Notes under the pieces: generated by a model
What the model was told of the DNA's origin: nothing
Databases searched by the model: none
The model's input: only the letters and a program-made list of their open reading frames with translations
Shown: positions 26,301 to 30,857 of the stretch, piece by piece
Position numbering within the stretch: position 1 is the stretch's first letter
How the letters are laid out: the number at the start of each line of letters is the position of its first letter
Origin: Molanna angustata
Lineage: Eukaryota; Arthropoda; Insecta; Trichoptera; Molannidae
Direction: 5' to 3'
DNA length: 64,000 bases
Assembly (NCBI GenBank): GCA_963576475.1
Contig: OY754970.1
Coordinates: forward strand, 25,479,091 to 25,543,090
Position numbers and translations under genes: made by a program

Positions 26301-28564
26301 GGGCATAACTGGGAGTGGACTGCTGGCTTTGATAGGTCTGCTCAGGGTATTGTGAAGGGTATGCCTGACCCTGGGAAGGATAACCCTGATTTTGCGGAGG
26401 ATACTGAGGTTGGGTAGGATATTGATTCTGCTGAGGGTAGGATGGGTAAGATTGGGGATAAGGTGTAGGATGCTGCATCCCCCCATACGGCGTGGGCATA
26501 CCAAAGGACTGTGGCGCTCCACTGAAGCCGATGTTATGCATATAAGGCTGAGGTGGAGCATATGGCATTTGCGGATAGGATGGATGTGGAGGCGCCCCGG
26601 GTTGACCCTTTTAAAAATGGAAAAGTATATTATTTAGAATATTGCCATTAAACCTTTCACAGCTCAATAAAAAAATAACACTTATTAGCCACAGCCAGAT
26701 GTGGGTAAATTACTGCACAATGTATTACAAGCTCTATTGTGATAACAAATATTGCTTGTAGGTATTTACAATAACTACTGCAGTATATACACATTTCAAC
26801 ATTCTTTGATTTGTCCTACTTAATGCAGTATTCTATACAATTCTGACCATACATCAAGATGTGCTTGAAATTGCAGCAACAGACTAAATTACAAATACTT
26901 AAACTATGTAACTCTAGTAAATATGAGATATTAATTTAAAAAGAAGATAATGATAAAAAAATAGATAAAAAACGAGTGGGTTGTGGCCAACATTAAACTC
27001 TCCACACCATAGTAAGCGTTTATTTTTTTTTCTTGAAAGGTTGACAATCGAGACAATGAAGTACAAAAGATGACAATGGATGACAATGAAGTACATTTCT
27101 ATTAGATTCTTAAACAAATATAAGATTCCCAGAGGACAAAAGTTTTCACAATACAACATACACACAAAAATATTGTCACAAAACTCATAGTATGTATTTT
27201 CTACATGATACCTGTTGAGAAATTTTAAGTAAAATTGTATTACTAGCAAGATGAGCATGTATGAGACAGTGTATCAATGTTGATGAGGCGATAAATGTGT
27301 CAAGATAGAAGAATGCGGTGTTCTGTTCTCACTGCCTACCCCTTGAGGAAGATAGAAGTTGAGAGTAAAAAATACACTTGTCTATAGAGACACATACAAT
27401 ATCAATATGAAGTTGATCACTCAATTTTGCCTTACAGAAGCTATTTTACTTCTGTTATATACATTTTTCATACAAATATGAAATTTATTTCATATTGATA
27501 TGGCAAACCATAGATTTTTTTTCCTTAAATTTTGTCAATCCTTGAATGCATTTTCGATGAGTGTATTTTTGTTGTATCAAAATTTCAAACAGTATAAAAA
27601 TACCTCTATTTTCCAGACCGTGAGAGCATTTTGAAAATTTGGACAGATGAAACGGATATCTATGGAAAACTAATCAGCTCTAGGTCTATGCACTTTACAT
27701 TATATGGTGTTAATATGAAGTCGATCGGACTTATAGTTTGGGCTGTAGAGATGACACAAAAATAACAATCCTTACGGCGTACAGCGACCGCCATACACAC
27801 AAACACATCACGATGAAAACCAGTGTGCACTCTCTACATGATATCCGTTGAGAAATTGATGTATAAAAATATGCTTAAAAATTGTGAAATCATGAATCTC
27901 CACTATTCCATAGTATGGAGACTAAAAAAGTAAATTACCTAAGCAGTTAAAAAATAATAAGGTAGGCACCTAAGATTTTGTTCAAAATTGAAATACTTTG
28001 TACTATCTTAAATTATAAAGATGATAATTGATGAATGTAAGGTGCTATGGATGACTAAAGGAGTATGACAATTAAACTCATTTATTTAATGTCACATTTG
28101 TAGTGTTGCATGCTAACTGATTGTACTTGTTTGTAACATGAAATCATAGAATACTCGGAAGTTCAATAAAATAAGCAACTAAATAATGATAAAAAACAAA
28201 GAAACATAAAAAGATGTTAGTAAAGCTACTGAAGAAAACAGCCATGCAGAAAGAAGTATGCATTAACAATTTGCTTTTAATTTCTCTAATATAAAGCAAC
28301 GAGTATGCTGACTACTTACATATGAAGATAAATTCTACAATAGTTGATATGGTAATTATTATTTATAAAACAAACCTTCGAGTGTGAAAATATAAATTCA
28401 GCATTACCTACAATTTATGAAACATATGAATACAAAGAATTTTTAATATGGACCAAGCACCATTTCATGATAATGCTTGACAATACAAACACTTTGTATT
28501 ACTCACAATAAATTTAAAAAATGAGAATAAAGTAAATAAAACATACCTGTTGATAAGGATTCAT
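5307..28564 (-). CDS. AnxB11: annexin B11-like (complete, 9 coding exons)
   Basis: The gene encodes a calcium-dependent phospholipid-binding annexin, cytosolic and recruited to membranes when calcium rises. Nine GT-AG exons (28547-28564, 26239-26607, 23897-24073, 16395-16599, 15411-15490, 14726-14798, 12248-12421, 6173-6354, 5307-5363) give 1335 nt, 444 residues plus stop, with every junction phase matching. Residues 1-140 form a Pro/Tyr/Gln/Ser-rich tail with YP, YPQ and YPPQ repeats, as in vertebrate annexins A7/A11 and Drosophila AnxB11. Then come four repeats with calcium-loop motifs GFGTD, GIGTD, RMGTD and GLGTT, and the partner SESSG/DTSG/EFSG/DTSG motifs. Start: ATG at 28562-28564, first codons MNPYQQ. 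Introns hold many transposons, but no coding lesion was seen. The B11 name, rather than another long-tailed annexin, is inference. Confidence 0.93.
5765..6141 (+). mobile_element. RTE-like LINE fragment A1, truncated at both ends
   Basis: The plus-strand frame carries the C-terminal signature of this LINE family: LLGIS-type start, [40 protein letters not shown] and RWSDDIKKC. It closely matches the copy at 51280-51700 but stops at GTTGTGGAG, missing the last ~70 bp. A frame disruption near 5880 separates the upstream part. It lies in annexin intron 8, 31 bp from the exon 8 donor. Confidence 0.85.
6173..6354 (-). CDS. AnxB11: annexin exon 8
   Basis: Encodes residues ~366-426, most of annexin repeat 4 ([19 protein letters not shown], then [12 protein letters not shown]). 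The acceptor follows a long T run (TTTTTTTTTTAG); the donor is GAG|GTAATC. Incoming phase 1, outgoing phase 0. Flanked within 40 bp on both sides by LINE fragments. Confidence 0.92.
6390..6937 (+). mobile_element. RTE-like LINE fragment B1
   Basis: Broken plus-strand frames carry the second LINE family here: [33 protein letters not shown] and GRQRR, ending with GAAGAAGAAG. This family matches the copies at 51838-52330 and 54520-55310. A 6-bp AGGTGA occurs at both ends (about 6384 and 6938) and may be a short target duplication. Several frameshifts and stops; not functional. Confidence 0.82.
7053..7075. repeat. G/C hairpin AGGGGCTTCGCCCCT
   Basis: A perfect 6-bp stem with a TTC loop, unusual in this AT-rich context and followed by a locally GC-rich 40 bp. 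It may be the end of an undefined repeat; no function can be assigned. Confidence 0.35.
7340..7650 (+). pseudogene. retroelement C-terminal domain remnant (VELTVPW motif)
   Basis: The plus-strand frame reads [18 protein letters not shown], then [20 protein letters not shown] and [10 protein letters not shown]. This is the KxVxxVELTVPWE...KYxELV...VEVGxRG block I recall from C-terminal regions of invertebrate and fish retroelement polyproteins. Upstream similarity ([17 protein letters not shown]) is in another frame, so the copy is decayed. It ends just before the Tc1 insertion at 7761. The block identity is from memory. Confidence 0.55.
8028..8135. repeat. 53-bp tandem duplication
   Basis: The block containing GAATATTCGTACTTCTTTCT and GCAAGTAAG occurs twice with period 53 (GAATATTCG starts at 8041 and 8094). 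It sits in the Tc1 leader, upstream of the transposase start. Confidence 0.85.
8234..9308 (+). CDS. Tc1-family transposase (DD34E), C-terminal frameshift
   Basis: Cuts and re-inserts the surrounding element in the nucleus. The start ATG at 8234 ([14 protein letters not shown]) is preferred over an upstream ATG at 8201, because the Tc1 DNA-binding domain begins here. Exon-like segment 1 (8234-8686) carries paired helix-turn-helix regions ([29 protein letters not shown]) with a basic linker. A 112-bp GT-AG interval (8687-8798, GTAAGT...TTCTAG) must be removed to keep the frame. Segment 2 starts VCFSDESC, with the first catalytic D. The second D is in HDSAPCHK and the E in NPIENLW, 34 residues later. 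The frame stops at 9308, but a frame +1 continuation ([16 protein letters not shown]) runs to 9373, so one base has probably been gained or lost. Confidence 0.88.
8687..8798 (+). other. putative intron in the Tc1 transposase
   Basis: GTAAGT at the left end and TTTCTAG at the right end bracket 112 bp containing stops. Joining the flanks places the first catalytic Asp block directly after the DNA-binding half. Most Tc1 transposases lack introns, so a non-coding insertion remains possible. Confidence 0.6.
9893..10963 (+). pseudogene. hAT transposase remnant (GTF2IRD2/ZBED5-like)
   Basis: Fragments in order: [57 protein letters not shown] (10011-10328); then [17 protein letters not shown] in another frame (10279-10494); and a 10703-10966 fragment ending [14 protein letters not shown]. 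These follow the order of the catalytic domain of the hAT family that also gave vertebrate GTF2IRD2/ZBED5-like genes. The N-terminal zinc finger and the dimerisation end were not recognised. At least two frameshifts make it non-functional. Confidence 0.8.
11011..11881 (+). mobile_element. RTE-like LINE with 5' inversion, nested in hAT
   Basis: A 10-bp duplication AATATACAAG (11001-11010 and 11882-11891) bounds the insertion. From about 11114 the plus strand reads the end of an RT and the C-terminal domain: [54 protein letters not shown]-like and WADDIV, stop at 11874, then GAAGAAG. From 11011 to about 11113 the sequence is inverted and reads, on the minus strand, the preceding part of the same RT ([16 protein letters not shown]). 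The 23 bp GTTTTGCAGACGATATCG... occur in both orientations. The C-terminal 235-codon frame is intact. Confidence 0.9.
12248..12421 (-). CDS. AnxB11: annexin exon 7
   Basis: Encodes residues ~308-365, the core of repeat 3: [20 protein letters not shown], then [17 protein letters not shown] and LLAIG. Acceptor TTTTCAG, donor ATCG|GTAATT, phase 1 on both sides. It lies 27 bp from the right-hand target duplication of the hAT element. Confidence 0.93.
12468..12760. repeat. degenerate pogo-like repeat (weak)
   Basis: CAGTGGACCTTCGGTAATCCGG at 12468 and GGATAATCCGACACC near 12735 resemble pogo/Tigger-type ends (CAGTGG..CCTCG.TAATCCG). The second motif is not a clean inverse and no duplication was found, so boundaries and class are uncertain. 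Confidence 0.25.
12897..14594. mobile_element. Harbinger-like non-autonomous element with nested hAT MITE
   Basis: The ends GGCCCGGTATTACAGTC (left) and GACTGTAACACCGGGCC (right) are inverted with two differences, and ATA lies on both sides. Inner flanks continue weakly inverted (TCAGTTTAAAGC... / ...GAGTTGAGGGCC). The interior is mostly the hAT MITE 13055-14137, so this is an insertion in an insertion. TIR form and a 3-bp duplication suggest PIF/Harbinger. No coding sequence. Confidence 0.7.
13055..14137. mobile_element. non-autonomous hAT element, copy 1
   Basis: The ends CAGTGGCGGCT and AGCCGCCACTG are perfect 11-bp inverted repeats, flanked by the exact 8-bp duplication ACGGTGAG (13047-13054 and 14138-14145). 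The reverse strand matches copy 2 at 17565-18442 near the end (GGGCTCAGCCC, GATTCCAAAAA). Open frames inside (13019-14055) show no transposase motifs. Confidence 0.9.
14726..14798 (-). CDS. AnxB11: annexin exon 6
   Basis: Twenty-four codons, [19 protein letters not shown] then SLLRAG, form the linker between repeats 2 and 3 and the first helix of repeat 3. Acceptor TTTTTCTAG, donor GCGG|GTAAGA. Phases 0 and 1 match its neighbours. Confidence 0.93.
15283..15370 (+). mobile_element. LINE fragment A, very short
   Basis: About 85 bp match the 3' end of family A: GGAGGGAGATG, GCAGTGTGCCCAGGACAG, GATCAAGGGGGAGGCCTACA and GACAGGCTGAAG. It lies in annexin intron 5, about 40 bp from the exon 5 donor. 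Confidence 0.75.
15411..15490 (-). CDS. AnxB11: annexin exon 5
   Basis: Completes repeat 2: [16 protein letters not shown] then [11 protein letters not shown]. Acceptor TTTTGTAG, donor TGT|GTAAGT. Enters in phase 1 (two bases complete a Met codon) and leaves in phase 0. Confidence 0.92.
15884..16078 (-). mobile_element. tRNA-derived SINE family 1, copy a
   Basis: On the minus strand a tRNA-like head carries an A-box-like TGACACAGTTGATAAG and a B box GAGTTCGATCC. The body GGCTGGAAACGCTGGTTAGT, GAAATTGCCATATGGCAA and tail ...GGAAGTGTTTATT follow. The copy at 39739-39955 aligns over its whole length. It lies in annexin intron 4. Confidence 0.85.
16395..16599 (-). CDS. AnxB11: annexin exon 4
   Basis: Encodes residues 189-256: the end of repeat 1 ([20 protein letters not shown]) and the start of repeat 2 ([32 protein letters not shown]). 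Acceptor TTTTCAG; donor ATGA|GTTAGT leaves one base (phase 1). The boundary after one A is fixed by exon 5. Confidence 0.93.
16745..17257. mobile_element. non-autonomous hAT-like element
   Basis: Ends TAGTGTCCGACC and GGTCGGTCACTA are inverted with one mismatch. The exact 8-bp duplication ATATTTAA flanks it (16737-16744, 17258-17265). CCGAAAC-rich subterminal repeats lie near both ends. No coding sequence; annexin intron 3. Confidence 0.85.
17565..18442. mobile_element. non-autonomous hAT element, copy 2
   Basis: Starts CAGTGGCGGCT and ends AGCCGCCACTG. The flanking octamers TTGGCCAG (17557-17564) and TTGGTCAG (18443-18450) differ at one base, so this insertion is probably older than copy 1. 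It lies opposite in orientation to the element at 13055. Confidence 0.85.
18958..20151 (+). mobile_element. Helitron-like element, copy A
   Basis: Starts TCTAACTGTCGA after an A and ends GCAAGTAG before a T. Near the end the inverse 12-mer is degraded (TTGACAGATGGA), followed by the hairpin CATGTGTTACATG. It contains a GT-rich tract and the shared core (TCAGGGGTTATCAA, CATAAAAGCTAGAA, GAAAATTGGTAT). No coding. Annexin intron 3. Confidence 0.85.
20152..21799. other. intron 3 sequence without recognised gene
   Basis: AT-rich; open frames at 20124-20309 and 20803-21018 have no recognisable domain. A locally GC-richer patch (about 21395-21450, GGGACAGGAAGGACGG) resembles decayed repeat DNA. Confidence 0.4.
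21800..22160 (+). mobile_element. jockey/R1-like LINE 3' fragment
   Basis: The frame 21878-22156 carries the C-terminal tail motif [20 protein letters not shown], then CDCGV and SHLLICP (CxC...H...C knuckle). This is the typical end of jockey/R1-type polyproteins. Truncated at the 5' end, in annexin intron 3. Confidence 0.75.
22161..22984. other. intron 3 sequence without recognised feature
   Basis: AT-rich DNA between a LINE and a SINE fragment. The frame 22535-22762 has no recognisable domain. Confidence 0.4.
22985..23400 (-). mobile_element. SINE family 1, copy c, interrupted by a LINE
   Basis: The tail part (AATAAACACTT, AGCACCTTGCGCAAGTGG, TGTCATATGACAATTTCTTC, CAACTAACC) matches the SINE at 15884 and 39739. 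It then breaks at the LINE insertion and resumes weakly after 23374. The tRNA head was not recognised. Confidence 0.6.
23085..23358 (+). mobile_element. LINE 3' fragment with 16-bp duplication
   Basis: The direct repeat AACCAATGTTTAAAAC occurs at 23069-23084 and 23359-23374. Between them the plus-strand frame reads [32 protein letters not shown] and [14 protein letters not shown]. This is the end of a third LINE type with the AGHVQRM-type tail, closing in GAAGAAGAG. The copy is about 270 bp and the target is SINE DNA. Confidence 0.88.
23897..24073 (-). CDS. AnxB11: annexin exon 3
   Basis: Encodes residues 130-188: [20 protein letters not shown], then [20 protein letters not shown] and FKTLYGK. 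This is the tail/core junction and most of repeat 1. Acceptor TTTTCAG, donor AAG|GTATTT, phase 0 both sides. Confidence 0.94.
24074..24773. other. annexin intron 2, no recognised feature
   Basis: AT-rich intron DNA; nothing supported until the piggyBac-like MITE. Confidence 0.4.
24774..25039. mobile_element. piggyBac-like MITE
   Basis: CCCTTTGAATGCGTTA at the left and its near inverse TTTACGCGTTCAAAGGG at the right are each bordered by TTAA (24770-24773, 25040-25043). TTAA is the piggyBac target. The 266-bp interior is AT-rich with a GGGGGGAGGGGGG tract and no coding. Annexin intron 2. Confidence 0.75.
25044..26238. other. annexin intron 2, no recognised feature
   Basis: AT-rich; no protein-like frame or clear inverted repeat. 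Confidence 0.4.
26239..26607 (-). CDS. AnxB11: annexin exon 2 (Pro/Tyr/Gln tail)
   Basis: The 123 codons encode residues 7-129, a low-complexity tail: [20 protein letters not shown], then many [18 protein letters not shown] and YYSPN units, ending TMKK. Such tails in annexins A7/A11 mediate self-association and partner binding; here that is inference. Acceptor TTTAAAAG, donor AAG|GTAATG, phase 0 both sides. GC content is well above the introns. Confidence 0.93.
26975..27930 (-). repeat. ~1-kb repeat family K, copy 1
   Basis: The minus strand matches copies at 56800 and 58568. Shared blocks include CTCTCCACACTAT, TTTCTCAACGGGTATCATGT, GTGATGTGTTTGTGTG, CAAACTATAAGTCCGAT and TTGTGGCCAACATTAA. 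Inner blocks (CAAACTATAAGTC.GA, GTAAAGT.CATA, TTTTCCATAGA) occur twice within a unit. Ends carry an inverted CTCTCCAC motif. Annexin intron 1; no coding. Confidence 0.8.
28547..28564 (-). CDS. AnxB11: annexin exon 1 (start codon)
   Basis: ATGAATCCTTATCAACAG|GTATGT: six codons MNPYQQ, then a consensus donor. The phase matches exon 2 and the composition fits the tail. The context AAAAATGAA is good for initiation. No other start joins exon 2 in frame as well. Confidence 0.85.
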
Positions 28565-29140
28565 TTTTCCCTCGAATTTGCACAACTACTAAAGAAATGA
28601 TACTGTAATACGCCGACACGCCCGGAAAGACTTTTCAACGCCGGTGACTTGGATAAATGCCAATTTGACAAATTAATATATTATTGTTCGCTACTATGTC
28701 TTTACAATCAAGAGGAAAAACGACGAATGCTATGTGGAAAGTATAATTCAACTACAAATTCATGACAGTGGATGAGTAACATTAATCAAGGACGTTATGA
28801 TGACTTTAGTATACACGAGCCAAGTTCTCTTTTCTATGCACGAGCCGTAGGTTATATCGGATGAATGGATGAATAACGCTGGAATTCACTGGAACGTCAG
28901 CAAAGTAAAATCATAGAACACGTAAAATGTCTAAAACGAGCACAGCGTCACGTGACTATGACGTTTAAATGACGTTAAATAGGTTTCGAATGAATCGAAC
29001 GTGACGTGTGGTTTTGCGCATGGGCGATTTTCAAAGGAAAGGTCAGATGTGCGCATGTTTTGTCCCGCGCCATACAATACTTTGTTTTCGAAGACATTCT
29101 CATAGGTTTTGAACCTATCCGCGAAATTCAAACATTATAA
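28565..29140 (-). promoter_or_regulatory. annexin 5' UTR and candidate promoter
   Basis: GC-richer than its surroundings. It holds the palindrome GTCACGTGAC (28947-28956, an E-box core CACGTG) and nearby TGACGTTT / TGACGTTA half sites of the CRE type. No clear TATA box at a fixed distance. The transcription start is unknown, so this is position plus motif evidence only. Confidence 0.4.
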
Positions 29141-29267
29141 AGACTGCATTTTTCAGCGCATTGTCTGCAAATTCTTACAAATGTTTAGGGCGTTTGTTAA
29201 GTCTGACACCAAATTATACAGCGAGACTGGGGTAAAAAGCAAGATATGTCAGAGTATAAAAAATAAC

Positions 29268-29433
29268 TGTTAAATTATGGCAATACCACAAGTAATATAT
29301 TTCTTAATTCAAACATTGTAAAACAAAAGGTAGTAGATTGAATTTTTTCATAAGCATTAATAAAATGTCAGATAGTCTATCTTGGTGTATTATTTAAAAT
29401 ATTATTGATCCTTTTAATAGATTAAATTTCATA
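29268..29433 (+). repeat. copia 5' LTR
   Basis: Starts TGTTAAATTATGG and ends AAATTTCATA. The inner end is fixed where identity with the 3' LTR stops and by the primer site. The LTR is short and lacks a clear TATA box. Confidence 0.93.
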
Positions 29434-29448
29434 GGTTATGGGCCCAGC
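29434..29448 (+). promoter_or_regulatory. copia primer-binding site
   Basis: GGTTATGGGCCCAGC lies directly after the LTR. It is complementary to the anticodon stem-loop region of initiator tRNA-Met, the same choice as Drosophila copia, which primes from an internal tRNA-iMet fragment instead of the 3' CCA end. Confidence 0.8.
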
Positions 29449-29525
29449 AGCTCATAACAAATGCAAAAAATAGTGGATTGAAATATAGTAGATTGAAATA
29501 TAGTAGATTTAAATAGTGAATTTGA

Positions 29526-30857
29526 ATGTTAAATTTAAAATTTAACAAGATGGAAAATACACCATCGATAATTCTAAAAGGCAGTGAAAATTGGAATGTT
29601 TGGAAATTTCAAACAAAAATAACCTTATTAAGCAAAGGAGTATTTGAAGTGTTAAGTGAAAACCCGCCAATTAAAAACAAGGATGACACAAATGAAAGCA
29701 TTTATATTAAAGAGAGCACGGATTACAAAAAGAAAGATTTAAAAGCTCAAGAAATCATTGTCAGCAGAGTAGAAGATGGCCCTATGTCCCATATTCTCAC
29801 ATGTGAAAATGCAAAGGAAATGTGGTGTAAGCTTTGCTCAATCTACGAGCACAAATCAGAAGTAAGCATTCATATGTTGCAGAAGAAATTTTTCAATTAC
29901 ACTTATGATGGCCAAGAAATTTCTTCCTACATTTCTGGATTGGAGGAAATTAGAACTCAATTAAAACAGCACAAGGAAGATATTTCTGATCAGATGTTCA
30001 TGACCAAAATATTGATGGGACTACCGCCTAAATTTAATTATTTTATAAGTGCGTGGGAATCTGTTCCTTCAGATAAACAAAGTGTCAACGAACTTATTAG
30101 CAGATTATACATAGAAGAAGGAAGAATGAAAAGTCAAAATATGAAAACGGAGTCTGCATATACAAGCAAAAAATTTCAAGACAATAATAAAATGAAACTA
30201 TTTGTAAATAATAAAAACTGTAATATTTGTCGAAAGACTGGACACCTGGCTAAAGACTGCTATTTTAAAAAGAATTTTGATTTGAAGCTATGTTTTCATT
30301 GTAACAAACCAAATCATAAAGCCAAAGATTGCTATCAAAAAGAAAACGTGCAACAAAGGAAACCAAAATATCATCGCTCAGCATATACAAGTATTGGATT
30401 GATTGGTGAAGAAGAATTGTTAGATCAAGACTGGTATGCTGATTCAGGGGCAAGTGAGCACATGACTCACAACAAGAAATGTATCTATAATTATAAAGAA
30501 TTGATGAATCCCATTAAAATAAAAATTGCAAATGGAAGCGTCATAGAAGCTTTGGGTCGAGGTGATATACAAGTAAAAACCTACGATGGAAGAAGATGGA
30601 CAGATGGCGAGTTAAAATCTGTTTTGTTTGTTCCAGACTTGAAATGTAATCTATTCTCGATTAGTGCAGTGACTGAGAAGGGTTATATCTTTGAAATGGA
30701 GAGAAATAGTTGTAAAATTATTAAAAACAATGAAGTTAAGATTCTCGGAAAAAGAGAGGGTAAAATGTACAAGTTAATACTCCAAATTGAAGAGAGTGCT
30801 TTTCTGGGAACTTATAGTGAAAAAAAGAAAATTTACTTACATGGCATGAAAAATTAG
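29526..30857 (+). CDS. copia Gag-protease (frame 1)
   Basis: Encodes capsid/nucleocapsid and aspartic protease. The likely start is ATG 29550 (MENTPSIILKGSENW); ATG 29526 is in frame. The N-terminal half is the UBN2-type Gag domain. Two CCHC knuckles follow: CNICRKTGHLAKDC and CFHCNKPNHKAKDC (about residues 230-270). The protease active site is DWYADSGASEHMT near residue 303. The frame stops at 30857, just after the A AAA AAG run at 30821-30827, while the integrase continues in the -1 frame. Forms particles in the cytoplasm. Confidence 0.92.
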   Translation: MLNLKFNKMENTPSIILKGSENWNVWKFQTKITLLSKGVFEVLSENPPIKNKDDTNESIYIKESTDYKKKDLKAQEIIVSRVEDGPMSHILTCENAKEMWCKLCSIYEHKSEVSIHMLQKKFFNYTYDGQEISSYISGLEEIRTQLKQHKEDISDQMFMTKILMGLPPKFNYFISAWESVPSDKQSVNELISRLYIEEGRMKSQNMKTESAYTSKKFQDNNKMKLFVNNKNCNICRKTGHLAKDCYFKKNFDLKLCFHCNKPNHKAKDCYQKENVQQRKPKYHRSAYTSIGLIGEEELLDQDWYADSGASEHMTHNKKCIYNYKELMNPIKIKIANGSVIEALGRGDIQVKTYDGRRWTDGELKSVLFVPDLKCNLFSISAVTEKGYIFEMERNSCKIIKNNEVKILGKREGKMYKLILQIEESAFLGTYSEKKKIYLHGMKN

